Positions 48,650 through 62,293 of a DNA stretch of 64,000 nucleotides are shown here, in pieces. The first letter of the stretch is position 1. Each line of letters begins with the position of its first letter. The stretch comes from Hirudinaria manillensis (lineage: Eukaryota; Annelida; Clitellata; Hirudinida; Hirudinidae): assembly GCA_034509925.1 (NCBI GenBank), contig CM067534.1, positions 7,627,001 through 7,691,000 on the forward strand. The letters run 5' to 3'. Position numbers and translations under genes: made by a program. The notes below the pieces were generated by a model. It was not told the origin of the DNA. It made no database searches and saw only the letters and a list, made by a program, of their open reading frames with translations.

Positions 48650-49755
48650 TTTCGTTACTTATAAGTCGTTCTGCAAAAACTTTCGGTCGAGTAAGTTATA
48701 TTAACGACACGATTTTTATTTGTAACTTTAAAAACTTATTTTTATCAATTGTCGAAATGAGAAAGATTTTTTGCACAGATTAATTAATTATTTGTTTGGC
48801 CTTAAAGTTACAGATTTCTTTCGATCTTTAAAGAAACTTTGATGTTAATAACTTGATTAATTTTCCTTGTGGTCCATGTACAAAGTCCACGTCATTTTAT
48901 AAATGAAATGGACATTCCTTTCCTAACTCAACGTCTCTTCTCAAACTTCAAAACTTAACTGACGGCATTTCAGCAAAACATCATCATAGATAGCAATGGG
49001 GCAATAGTTTTTATTGATTTCAGCTAGCTGAACTACTAATGTAGCTGGGCTTAATAATCATAAATCTCTGAGTACATGACGAGTGTTGTCACAAGATGCG
49101 CATGTCATTACCGAAATCAGTAAGCAAGAAAATGACTTATCAAACATAGACAATTAATTCAATTTGCGAATGGTGCTAAAAAATGTTTTAGCTTAAATTA
49201 TTCTGGCCAATGTGCAAGTGAATGACGTTCTCTTCGCAAATAACATCTGTTCATAATCGATAACCTAGCTGCAACTGCTTGTTTTTGGTTTGCTAAAGTT
49301 TCATAATGACGCCAAAGTAGTTTTCCAAATCCATTATTCCAAGACTCTTTGCCAGATAAATTCAGCCAGTTTAATATTTCACCGAATCGTACAATGCTAA
49401 AAATAATTATTTAATATAAGTAAAACTAACTAAATAACGAATCAATTTAAATGGCATCGTTCAATCAATTTTTTTACATTGAAAAATTAAGACACTAAAA
49501 GATATTAAAAAACACTCTATGTTTTGGATATTCAAGCAGACGAGTTTGCAGCGAAGCGTTGATAACGCGGAGGCTGCGTGGATTAATTAAGTGGCTGAAA
49601 ATGAAAAATATAAATGTTATTTGAGATCATCTATGTTAAGTCGCACAAGTCCTGATCTATTTAAGCCTCTACTAAATAGAGTGGCCGCACTCAAATATTC
49701 AATTAACTAGTATTACAATGAATTTCTTAATCAAATACATAAAATAATTTCCAAG
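48650..49755. other. Divergent promoter region RASEF / GMC gene
   Basis: About 1.1 kb between the divergent starts of RASEF (48649, minus) and the GMC oxidoreductase (49756, plus). No ORF, repeat array or recognisable element is seen. Confidence 0.5.
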
Positions 49756-52700
49756 ATGTTCGGTAGTACATCGTTGGTCAAAACCCAACTAGCGTCTCTG
49801 GTAGTGCTCGTGTTTTGTATAGTTCTGAATCGTGTATCCGAGTTTTATGACGAATTCCATGAATTCGAAGGAAACGATCTACATCAGCAATACGACTACA
49901 TTATTGGTTAGCTTCTTGGGATTCGTTTTGTATTTGCAAATTACGAGATGAGTTGATGAAATATATTTCGACAATCGACTCCGATAATGTTTGTCTTTGT
50001 CTTAGTTGCATTACAATAATCTATAGATTATTTCATTATTGTTAAATTGATCTCCAGTCGGTGGTGGTACGTCTGGGTCGGTTCTTGCCAGTCGACTTTC
50101 AGAAGATGAAAATGCAACCGTATTGTTGATAGAAGCAGGCGACACACCAGAGAAAAGTGCCGTCATCGATACTCCAATCTTTACCGATCGCCTTAAGGAT
50201 GGTCCTTACGACTGGTCATATAAAACCGTTCCACAGAAATATTCATGCAAGGGACACATTGATAAGGTACATTTCTTGCCAGTTTAAACGGAACTGTGGC
50301 TGGAGAATTTAATTATTTCAGTTCCATTTTTCATTTTTTACCATATCTCAACAAAAAAAAAATGATAAACCTCGAAAATGCTTTATGTTTAGTTGAATGT
50401 TATGTCAATAGTAACATTTTTGTGATGCACTCTCTGACGTGATTAATGGTCACCCTTTCAACAGTTGGTGAAATAAAGTTTGGGTTTTGTTATTTTTCTG
50501 TTTTGGTTGTCAATTGAAATATTTTTAGTTGCACTGATATCAGTTTCTGCACTGCAAATCAGTTCCAATGGCAGGACATCTTAATGGATTAAAAGCTTTG
50601 CCTCATCACCTGCATCAGAATGAACTTATGTCATTAATTCCATTTATTTTATGAAAATTAGATTATCCAACAATCACAATCATCATTTCTGTGTTTGGCC
50701 TATGTTTGCTCTGCAGTCAACGTTATAACCGCATTAATTCTTTCATCGATGTAATGCTTCAAACATGTTGACATTCAACTTTGATTTATTCACATGTGAC
50801 CATGTTACGTTCACATTATTCATTGTATCCGCACAAAACGAAAGCATGACTTTGTATAATAATAATAGTAATAATTTGTAATTATTATATTGTAATTATA
50901 TTATTATATAATTATTACATTATTATTATTATTATTATTAACAATTACCTACATTTTCTTTCAAAAGAAACAATTAAATGAAAATGTTTTTGTTGTGCTT
51001 GGAATTTATATCCATGCTTCTAAATGTAAAGTGCTATTAATGTCAAATCTGATTGATATTTAACGCGATCAGTTTTCCTCTAAGGCTGCCAAATGGCACT
51101 TTGGAAAAGGACTGGGCGGATCGAGCAACTTGAATTACATGGAGTATCTGAGAGGAAGCAGGCATGATTATGATTCCTGGATGCCGGGCCAAGCAAGTCA
51201 TCGCTGGAGCTACAAAGAAGTTTTGCCCTATTTCATCAAGTCAGAAGATCAGAGAAATAAGGAGTTTATTAAAACAGGTTCATTTTTTTAACGACAAACG
51301 TTTAATAATGTTAATATTTATTTAATTAAATTATTAATAATTTATTTAATTAGCATGTAATCTCGATTGTAGTGATTTTTAAGAGCTTTGATAGAGAATG
51401 ATTTGTGGAAAATTCTTTATTTATAAATTCTTTGATTGCTTTTTTTTTATAAATTTTTAATTGAAATCCAAATGGTGATATTATTGGTGATGCAGTTTTC
51501 CATGGATTTGGAGGTGTGATGTCAGTAATTGATGTTTACACTTCCACTCTGACCAAGTTGCTCCGAAGCTCCTTTGAAGAATTTGGCCTCAAAAAGAAAG
51601 ACTTGAATGGAATAAGCCAGTTTGGTAAAAGAAATTCATGTTTTTTGCCAACAACTTTAAAAGTGTATGCATAGAATAATTTTTTCATATTTATCTGGTT
51701 GATTTAGCAATCGGAAGCACAAATATTGCATAAAGTGTTACTAGCAATGTTGCAGTTGTTTTGTAGGAGAAACGGCTGTTCTGGACATTGTTGTCATTTT
51801 ATGTATTTTAAAATTTCAGGCTGGTCTCCCATCCAGGCCACCATCCGCAATGGAATCAGGTGGAGCACTTACAGAGCGTTTCTCAGGAGAGCCTCTTTCA
51901 GAGAGAATTTGCACATTGTTACTATGGCTACAGCTCATAAGGTTGTAATTCTAAAGAATAGTTAAGAAAATTATACTTTAACTAAACTAAATACTAGCAT
52001 GACTAAATTAGGTTTATTCTTTTATTCATAAAAATCTAATATTAATATCTTACTTATTACGAGCCAAGTATTACGTACATTTTGTATTATAATAGCAATT
52101 CTTAATTTATGCTTGTTACAACTTTAATTTAAATTTTATGCAAATCAAGATAATCTTCGACGGATCAAAAGCAGCAGCTGTGACATTCAGGCACAGGAAC
52201 AAGACTGTAACAATAGCTACTCGAAAGGAGATTCTTCTGACATCAGGGACCATAGGAAGTGCCAAACTGCTTCTTCTTTCAGGAGTCGGACCAAAGCATC
52301 ACTTGGAAGAGCTTAAGGTTTAGTCTCCAACTCTCCATTGGTTATGGTTAGGGCTAGGGTTAGGGATGCTAAAATATTGCTTCTGATTGCTAATGTTATT
52401 AAAAATTATGCAAATAATATTTTAATAATTGGTCATTTATATCGTGACTATTGTGTATAATATATTATGCAATCATTGTGGGATAACTATTGTTGCACTC
52501 TGATTTTAACTGATTATTTACGGATCTTAATTTTATTTCAAAAGATTCCTCTGGTGGCCAATTTACCTGTCGGTGAGAATTTGAGAGACCAGGTGTTTGG
52601 TGATGGTGTCGAATTTTATACTCCCCAGGATGAAGTTACAATGTCTGTTGTCAAGGCTGACAGCATGCTATCATCCCTTGCATATGCAACGTTTGGATCG

Positions 52701-54298
52701 GGTTTGGTATCTTTGTTCTTTGTGTAGATGTATAGTTCTTTGATTATTAATAATAATAATGATGATAGCACTAGCCTGTAGTGAAGGCCTAACTTATAAA
52801 TATTAACTAATTTAGTGGAAAAACCTAAATACTAACTCACTACTTTGTTATGCTATTATTATGCGATGGTAAAGTGTTATTAGGCATTACCATAGATGTG
52901 AAAAATAGCAAACTCAAAAAAATAAATAGCGACAAAAAAAAATGGATGCTACTTATTATGCTTATTATTCTACCGTTGTAACAGGAATGAGGGCAACACC
53001 CCGCTTCAGGGAAGTAGTGGCCAACATAAGGACCAAAAAGCATCCCACTGATGTCAAACATCCCCTTCTCTCCTTGAGGTTTGTGGCCTCGACCGAAGTG
53101 TACACGGCCCATCAAGTCCACGTCGATCCGAAGGTCTGGACTGATGATGATGACGACGATATTGATGATGATAATGTTGATAAAGATGGTGATTCAAAAC
53201 TAATCACTTACTAATAATCATTCTATAGATCAATTCCAACTTCATTGTTCTCTTCCAGGTGTGGAACGAAATCCATGGTCTGATGAGCATCGATACTAGA
53301 GAGGGATTCACAGTGTTTCCTGTGCTTCTCCATCCAAAGAGCATTGGAACTCTCAGGTGATTGTAGCTACATGGTGATGTGATTACAGATTACAAAAAAT
53401 GATAATAAAAAGGACATGTTTATTAGATCTTAGTCTTACTGCAGAAGTATCTAAACTCGACTTGAATATCAATTAGGCAGCTTCCTTAACGACCTTTTTC
53501 TATTCCTTTGAAAAGATTAAAGTCATCGAATCCTGAGGATGATCCTCTGATTAACCCAAACTACCTGTCCAGTGAAGGAGATGTCAGGTTGCTTGCAGAT
53601 GGTAAGCAATGGTGTTTAATTTATTTGTTGATTAATATAATTTAATATAATATTTAATTTAATTATTTTGTTTAATTCAATCATTTATTGTCTATGCAGC
53701 TTATAGGTTCATCAGGAAGCTCAAAAACACAAAGACCTTCAAGGATCGTTCGGTTTCTGTCAACAGCAGGTTAATGAGTGCATGTTCGCACCTGGGAAAC
53801 TACTCGAACGAAGCTTATCTTCACTGCCACCTAAGACACATCACGCTGCCTGGTCTGTCTCCCACGGGCACCTGCAAAATGGGCACTTCGTACGATCCCA
53901 CGGCAGTCGTCGACGAGGACCTTAGGCAAGATCGACCATGATTTGTTTTAGGCTCGGGCCATTTGTATCTATTTACATTCATATCTAACTGCAACACTTT
54001 ATAAGTATGTAGCAACTATGCTACACATAGATAGTCATCGCAGCAGATGTGGTTCTTGTTGCTTGTTGTTGTTGTCAAGACTAGAGAGATATTCGTTGTT
54101 GCAGAGTTATCGGGCTGCAAGGACTGAGAGTCGTGGACGCTTCAGTCGTGCCGTTCACCCTGACCGGCAACTCCTACACCACCCAGGTCATGATAGCCGA
54201 GAGGGCTGCCGACATCGTACTCGACAAGAACAGTGTCAAGGCCATCAAGGAATACTTCCATCACCTTATTGCCATGAGGCATAAGAAGATTGTGGAGG

Positions 54299-54306
<8 letters not shown>
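49756..54306 (+). CDS. GMC oxidoreductase (glucose/choline dehydrogenase-like flavoprotein)
   Basis: Exons: 49756-49906, 50058-50266, 51085-51277, 51496-51624, 51820-51941, 52150-52317, 52545-52701, 52985-53133, 53259-53356, 53516-53601, 53700-53925, 54105-54306; 1,890 nt, 629 aa. A hydrophobic N-terminus ([14 protein letters not shown]) is a signal peptide or anchor. The FAD-binding fold shows [16 protein letters not shown] and [10 protein letters not shown]; the GMC signatures [18 protein letters not shown] and [18 protein letters not shown] are intact. The C-terminal catalytic region has [32 protein letters not shown] and AERAADIV, keeping the active-site His and Asn. The family oxidises alcohols or sugars with FAD; the substrate here is unknown. 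The exon at 52985-53133 is the least typical. The intron after 53925 has a GC donor. The stop codon lies inside a GATT repeat. Confidence 0.9.
52337..52366. repeat. Short telomere-like motif cluster
   Basis: Imperfect GGTTAGGG units in the intron after exon 6 of the GMC gene. A similar cluster (GGGGTTAGGGTTAGTTAGGG) is at 25547-25567 in an SLC6 intron. Confidence 0.5.

Positions 54307-54381
<75 letters not shown>
54298..54381. repeat. GATT tetranucleotide microsatellite overlapping a stop codon
   Basis: About 20 tandem GATT units. The array begins with the last Asp codons of the GMC gene, and its first TGA (54304-54306) is the stop codon. Confidence 0.95.
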
Positions 54382-54383
<2 letters not shown>

Positions 54384-55187
54384 AGTCATTCAATCATCGC
54401 TTCATTTTAGCTTTTGCCAGGGGGCAGGGTAAACAACAGTCCTCTGATGACGTTTTTCTTTCAATCTTTCCATCAGTAGTTAGTGGGGGAAGGGCATGGC
54501 TATTCAAGACCCCCCCAAAAAATACCCCCTAGAAAAAGTTGTTTGCCCTTGCTGTAGGATTCATTTGTATTTAAGAATTGTTCATGCTTTCCTTTTTTTT
54601 GCTACACGTTATACTCTCGTGACCTTGTGATTTTGCACCGTGATCTTTTTCGTGAACCTTGGCGGTTACTGATTTTGGCGGGATAAGATTTTCAAATACT
54701 CCCGTGTGTCACGAACGTCTGCCTTCTGAATTTGGCGCCATTAATTCGCCACGTGGAAAGTTCTTTAAAAAAAAAGCTGAGGTGAGTTGGAAATTTAATA
54801 GAATTTCTGTCAGATCAGGTGAGGGCGCCCAATGTCCCCTGGGGTGCTCGGGGGGGTTGCCGCGGAGGGGTCAGGTGAGTGCCTGGCTCCGGTCTCGCGT
54901 TCAGAAATTTTGAAAAGAGGTTGGAAGTCTCCAGACTTGGAGGATTCCAAGCAATTTTTCCAGAATTGTCGCCATACCTGCGTCTCACTTGTGGCCGGGG
55001 TAATAAACGTTTGCAAAAGTACGATTATCGGCAATCTTTTCAAAATTTTGACAATAAAAATTGTTTTTTTTTTTGTAAAATCAAAAGAAATGAATGTTTT
55101 TCTTTATTTACTTTCCGATCGTATCAGTTGCTTGGTTGATTGTTAGAGGCCCTTTGTTTTCGATTTACCATATAAGACAAACAAGAG
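54382..55187 (+). promoter_or_regulatory. ATG2 upstream region with E2F-like sites
   Basis: Spacer between the GMC gene and ATG2. TTTTGGCGGGA at 54673-54683 and the palindromic TTTGGCGCCA at 54731-54740 match the E2F consensus; another GGCGCGG string lies at 55435-55441 in ATG2 intron 1. A GC-rich block is at 54818-54905. Several ORFs across this block on both strands have no domain motif and are not called. Promoter role is inferred from position. Confidence 0.35.
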
Positions 55188-58100
55188 ATGTTTTGGCCAA
55201 ATTTTAAGAACATTCAGTTTGACATGATAGGCGAAACTATTAAAAAGAAAGCTTGCGCTTTCGTATTACAAAAATACGGACATGGTTGGTTAAAAGAGAA
55301 AGAATTCAACTTAGACCAACTAACTCTTGATCTACATAGTGGCAGGGTGCAGTTTCACAATCTCGAATTGGATGCTTCGGTAAGTGCTTTTAGGTCCAGC
55401 GATGTTTTAGAGATGAGGCTTATTTAATTGTTTTGGCGCGGTTTTAACAGAATTTAAACAGAGAGCTGAGCTGTTACAACCTACCATTTGAAGTTGTCGA
55501 TTGTTTTATTGGATGTCTTGATGTGCACGTACCTTGGTCATCAATCTTCTCTGACCATTCTGAGGTAGAAATAAAGAATCTCGAAGTGACTCTTAGGCAC
55601 CGCGTGAAAAATTCGAAAAAAGGCGAGTTAAGACAACACCATAATTTCAAGTTTTAAATTATGACATTGCAACAGCTTATTGAAACGTTGATTTTATGCT
55701 TGTAGACTCGTTCTTGATACCTAGCAGTCTAAAGTCAAGTGTCAGATTGGCAGAAGAGTGTCTAGAGAATGACAAGGCCCATGAACATGAACTTCTGAAC
55801 GTTCCAAATTATGAAAGCTTGCAGGAATTGGCTTGTACTTTTGAAGCAAGTTAGTATTCTATTAAATTAGAAAACTCTTTAATTTGCAGCACATTTTAAT
55901 TTTAGGCTTTTCCATGGTTCATGGTCTTTAATCCTTACTTTATTTTTCTAGTTTTTGCCAGAATTAAAGCCACCATTTGCAAGACCACAATATGTTTTGA
56001 ACACATACATGAAAAATACACCACCATCTTTGAACTAAAAGTAGAAAAGTTAGTATTTTTATTCATGAAAATTGAAATTGAAAGAAATGATTATTTGAAA
56101 CTCTTTTGAAACCCAAAGTCATCTTGCAATTCACTTTATGCAATCTCTTTAAACTTTCAGGGTGGATTATTTTGCCGGAGATACAAAAAATCAGGATCCT
56201 AAGAAGGACTTCTCTCAAGAGACGACGGATTGCATGAGAGTGAAGAACGTTGTCTTCCATGGTGTGAAGTTGTACGTGGGAATAAATGGAGAGGTTGGTT
56301 GAAATGATTCCATGTTTGTCGGAATGCTCGTCATTGACGTGCTTTCCAATTATTCCAGTTAAACAAGTCGGATAGAAAGAAGAAAAATGACGTTGAAAGG
56401 GTTCTTCTTGTTGACCTTTTGGGAGAGCAAAAGTTGAAGGTCACCACCCACAAAGATGACAAGAGCTCCAACACTACGAGGGTCTGCATTTAAAAATTGA
56501 ATGATAAATAATAAACTTAATTGCATTATTTAGATTTAGAATATGGATTTTCGGTTGAAATAAATCTTATTTATTAATTTCATTTATTAATTCTGTGAAT
56601 TAATTTTAAAACATTTGAATCAGATGAACGTAGAGACTCACTTAGAAGGAATGAACATGATCCTATGCCCCCAGATAATAAGATACTTGTACAAGGTCTT
56701 CTGTGAACCACCAACTTTACATCCACAAGGTTGTCCTGACATTAGTACTTTCCGACCGATTATAATGTTTAATTAATATTAATGACATTTTTAATATTTG
56801 ATCGTCCGACTTATAGGGAGTCGTGCTGTCGGGACGATGTCAAGCCAAGACATTCTGAAAAGCGCGGAAATGAAAAGCAAAGAAATGTTTTTCTCGTGCA
56901 ACTCTGAGGCTCTCTGGGCTCAACAAAATCATCAGAATCAAATAAAATGTAAGACAAAGTAAAGCTTAATCTTTAAAATTTTAGCTGTGAATTATAATTT
57001 ATGCTAATTAGCCATTTTGTGATTACAAGCGGCCTCACAAATTCCACAAATAATTTGTTATAGGAAGGAATTAATTTCATTTTCATTTTATTTCAAACTT
57101 TTTCTAAATGATTCTGTTCTCCAAATCAGTCAAACAAGAAGCAATCACATCCACCGAGTTTTTCCTTAAAATCTCCTTCCTCTCATTGGCCGTCCTTCAC
57201 GAAGACAATTCGGACGACGGCTTTGGTTTTGAGACGAACCACCATAGAAGGTGGCACGATGGATTGAGGGAGCTCGAAGGAAGCTACCTGAAGGTCATCA
57301 GGGGAACATCCCATGAAAAGGTCATGAACTCCACGGAGCTTAAAGAATTGAGGGATGTGTATATGGCTGCAATGAAGAGGAGCCATTTCAGGTATTGAGT
57401 TGAACCTTTGAACTTTGTCTTTGTTACTTAGTAATTAATTATTAATATTATAAAGCATGTCATATTTATTACTATATTAAATTATACTATTTCTTGTATC
57501 TGTTATTGACCATGAATATCTGATGCATTAACATGCCTCATATTCCAGCTTGATGGTGAAACAGGCAGAGTTAAAAATAACTTCCGAGCAGTCGAAAGAC
57601 TTCCCCCTCGACCTTGACTTGACCCTGGGTCTCGTCGACCTTTCAGAGGTCATCATGCAGGGCGTACATGATGTTGAGGTTTGCAATGTGAGTTGATGTT
57701 GATTTCTTCTGAGACAAACGCTTTATTTGATTTTAGTCCTGGCTCTTGGTTCAGGCCAGAATAACCTTATAATTTAATAATAATAATAATAATATCAATA
57801 ATAGTGATGATAAAATTATAAGGACAACAATAATAATAGTAATGATAATAATTATAACCAATAATAATAATAGTAATATTAATTATAACCAATAATAATA
57901 ATAGTAATGATAATTATAACCCATAACAATAATAATAACAATGATTGATAATGATGATTAATAAAAATAACTAAAAAAAACAATTATTATTCCAAAACAG
58001 TGGCTGGTTTTCGAGGAAGGTCGCCTGGGGAAGACCAGGGAGGGTTCAGTGTTCATCATTGAACCATGCTTCAAGCTTGAGACCTCCTCAGAGCAAATGG

Positions 58101-61100
58101 TATGTTCCTTTATTTAACAATAAATAATAAATCTATAAATAATAATAAATGAATGAACGAACATAATTTCTGACCAATCACCATTTTCATTCCCAGCTTC
58201 GTGTATCCATGACGATGTCGAGATGCTCGACGGAGCTCGACATCACCGTCCTCAACAGGATCCAAAACATCAGGGCGGCCTTGACCCCCGTCGACAACAA
58301 ACAGCCTCTCAGTGCCGGGGTTAGTGATGTTGTTGTTGATTTTGGTCGTCGATTACTTGTTTGGCTTGATTACTTGATCAATAATTTTAATTAATCAATA
58401 ATTTTAATTTGATTAGTTCTCATAAAATCTTTTCTTTCTGGTTTGCAGGGAGTTGAGAACGTGATCTCCTTCGGTAGGGTCCACGTGACCTTTGAATGTT
58501 CTCATTGGGTTCCAAAATTTAGGTAAACGACTGATTATTTCTGGAGTTGAAGTCAAAACGAAATGATTTTTTTGCTATTTTATTTTAATTAATTTATTTT
58601 AAAATCTTTTAACTCTGTTAATCTCCATAGTGTTTCTATACAAAACAAAGTACGCTATGAAGAAGAAGAGCATAATCCATGACATTGAACTGTTATCATG
58701 CATTTTGTTTACATTCAGATTTCCAAAAGTTGGACCAATAGAAGGCTTCGAATTGAAGCGTCACCTCCACAACGAGTTCTTGGAGGTCGACATTCGAGAC
58801 TTCAACGTCGGAGCGGGGATCGACCTGCTTCTGAACGAAGTCGATTCTCTAGAGTTCAAGTTCTTGTCTGCCAGAGGTCAGTCGAAATTGTTATTTTGAT
58901 TTTGGTTTCTTGGATGTCTCGCGTCTGGATTCGAACCGCCGGTCGTTTGGTCGAGTCCCCAGAAAATTTAAGTTCGCGTGTTCAACGTGTTTGTTCGTTT
59001 GAAGGTAAATTGGTAATAGGAGATGACGTCAATCACCTTTTCAGCATCAAGTGTCAAAACCTTCAGTCCGAGAGTCCTGATTGGTCGAGGTTCTGACCAA
59101 TTAGAGATTTTATTCTAAGATTATTTGAGATTTAAATTATAGTTGCAGATTACGATTTCATTAAATTATAGTTGCAGATTACGATTTCATTAAATTGCAA
59201 TCATGGAATAATTAATGATATTATATAGGCCAATAATGATGTCTTTAATGATTAAGCTGATGACTGTTATTACTATTGCTAAATTTAAATAAATAAATGA
59301 ATCACTGCCAATTGTACCGGCCAATCACAATCCATAATTCTAATGCATAATTCTCCACAGGATTGCCATAAAACTTGACAACCACAAATCCAAAGCCTCC
59401 TACAACTGCACCAACTCCTCAAAACAACAACAACAACAACAAAACGAGTCGCCTTCTCTCGTTGACCTTGAACTCGACCTGCCGAACGATGCTCCGTTTT
59501 CCTCGAGGAAGAGGACGTTCAAAGGCAGAGAGGTGGGGCTTGAGCTGTGAATTATAATTTATGCTAATTAGCCATTGCATCATTACAAGTAATGTGATTA
59601 ATAGTAATAATTAATGAATGAGTAAATTAATTAACATAAACCTGACTTAATTATTTTGTAATAATAGTATTTAAATATTTGTCAATTATTTAATATATGC
59701 AGAAGCGAATTGTTTTAACTCACCATCAAATGCCACACACTCACATAATCATCCACTCACTCATTCATTCATTCACTCATTCATTCATTCATTCACTCAT
59801 TCATTCATTCTTCCAACAGCTCGTGGAGCCTGCCAGTAGACAGGAAATGATGTCATATCTGGAGGAGGAATGCGAGGTTTCGGAGGTCGACGCACTCGTT
59901 GACCTCCAGCGCGTGGTTCTCTACTTTCCAAAGAAGAATGTTTTCCACCTGCTGCAGAACAGGTAAACTTCAGAGCTTGTTGTGATCTAATTACGTCAAT
60001 TTATTTAATTAAGTAGTTAAGTGATTTTAATTAAATTTATTAATTTTAATTAAATTAATTACTTATAGTATACATTATTTATAACTCTTGTTTCATGTTT
60101 AACCGTTAAGTCAAGTTGTTATGACTGTCCTTGGGACAAATCCAAATTTTAAACACAACTGCCTTATTATAAATCCTATCCACATGACGTGTTAATCCTA
60201 AAATCCTTCCAGACTCATAAACGACTTGCTCCTTTGGAAGCTGTCGACATCGGACGTCGCTTTTGACTCGAAGTCTTCCTGTCCGTCCTGCACCGAGGGC
60301 TTTCCGTCTGCTTCTGACAAAGAAGAATCGACTGAAGAAATCAAAAAAGGTAATTGTCTAGTTGCGACTGAAATGTTTTTTGAATTACGTTTGTTTTGCG
60401 ATTGCTTGCATTATTAATTACAACGATAATTTCAAAATACGTCCGATCGTTTAAACGTACTTCACGTACTATTTGTTTACACGTGCGTTTGCGTACAGGA
60501 GACGTGTGCGATCCGCTCGGAGGTTCGTGGAAGAAGGGAAGCAAAGTCTCGTTTGACGTGAAGATGGAGAAGTTGGTCATGCGACACGTGAGTCTCGACT
60601 CGTGAATTGCTATGATTTATGAATTTAATGAAACTAAATCATTGAAATGATAGTGTAGTATTATTTTTATTATCCAATATATAATACAACATTCAATGCA
60701 TTCAATGATTGATTGATTGATTATTATAATATTATTGATTATAATATTATTGCATGTTGAGTATTGATTTTAATTATTTATTTGTTTATGGCTAGCTTAT
60801 TATTACTTAACATCATAACTTATTACGTGGCACCAGGATACTCTCGACTCCAAGACGTTTGCTCTGGCACTGTCCAATTTCAGAGCCGCCTGCGTTCCCT
60901 GCTATCGGGACGTTGATGACTCGTGGTATTTGAGCATCCAATCAGAAGCTGTGGAGCTTGGAATGAAATGCACTGGTATGTTTTAGGGGAGCACTCATAA
61001 ATTATTAATCATATTAATATCATAATTAATTTGATAATTATTTTTAAAGATAATTAATGTGTAATTATAAAACACATAATAAATTATATTTATTATATTT

Positions 61101-62252
61101 GGATATATATAATTTTGAGAATTGATTTAATTCACTCAGCAAATGATGATATTAATAATAATAATGATGAAAATGTAATTCCAAGAAATGTAATAACAAT
61201 ATTATAACAAATATAATAATAAATGTATTATGGGAAAAAACATAAGCAAGAGTTGTAAATGGACCTGATAGAGCATCCGTTTATTTTGTTTATTCAGACA
61301 TCAAAGGCAGTTCAACGGCCCATCGGGGAGAAGGTGGGTGCCCGCATGAGGTGCTCACGAGGCTCTTACAGGTGAGCAAGGACAGCTTCGGATTGGAGGA
61401 GACGAGGTCGTCCAAGGACGCCCTCTCGCTGACCGTCATGGCCAGTAGGGCGAGGGAGGAGTCAACGGTAGGTCAAATGATGATGATGATGGTGGTGGTG
61501 ATAATGGTAGTGGTAATGATTATGATGATGGTGGTGGTGGAGTAGCTTGTTGGATTGTTAGTTTGGGATGTTGTAACTTGCTAAGTTATTTTTGGTTGAG
61601 GTTGTAATGTTTTTGAACATTGGCTGCACTAGAGTGTCTTTGTTTTTTGTTGACATCTGATTATGATATTGTTGTTATTTAATTACTATTCATAAACTTT
61701 CCAGCATTACAAGGTGGCCTGCATGCTGAGGAACTGCATCCTCCATTATTTGGAAACTCCAGACGGAGAGCAGTGGTGGCCAATACAGGTAGGTTTTCAT
61801 CTTGAAATGTCAACGTTTTACATTCTCTCGATATGGCCGTCACACGTGCCCATAATAATTATAATAATTAATTAATACAACAACTTAAATGAATATACGA
61901 TAGCTTTAATGAATAATCATGACAGCTGGCAGAGGACCTACGCTGTGTCATTCAAGGAAATGCAGAGGCAAAGGCGGACTTATCTCCTTCGAGTTTCGAT
62001 CGAACGTGCGAGTTGCACCTGAGTCTCGGGAATTGCGCGGCGGAGTACAAACCTCCTTCGTTGACCTACCATCTGGTGTTGATGGCGGAATCTGCTCACT
62101 TCAGCTGCGGGACTAACCTTGCGTCCAGGTGTTACGAGATCAGGTAGAGATTCTTTTTATTATTATTATTATTATCATCATCATCATCATTATTATTATT
62201 ATTGTTATTATTATCATCATCATTATTGTTTTTATTATTATTATTATTGTTA

Positions 62253-62293
<41 letters not shown>

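Noticed and set aside
52840..53121. 93-codon minus-strand ORF
   Set aside because: It mirrors the plus-strand GMC exon 52985-53133, which fits the reading phase on both sides.
59755..59813. Regularly spaced ATTC/ACTC units considered as a CRISPR-like array
   Set aside because: It is a simple tetranucleotide repeat in a eukaryotic intron, with no unique spacers.
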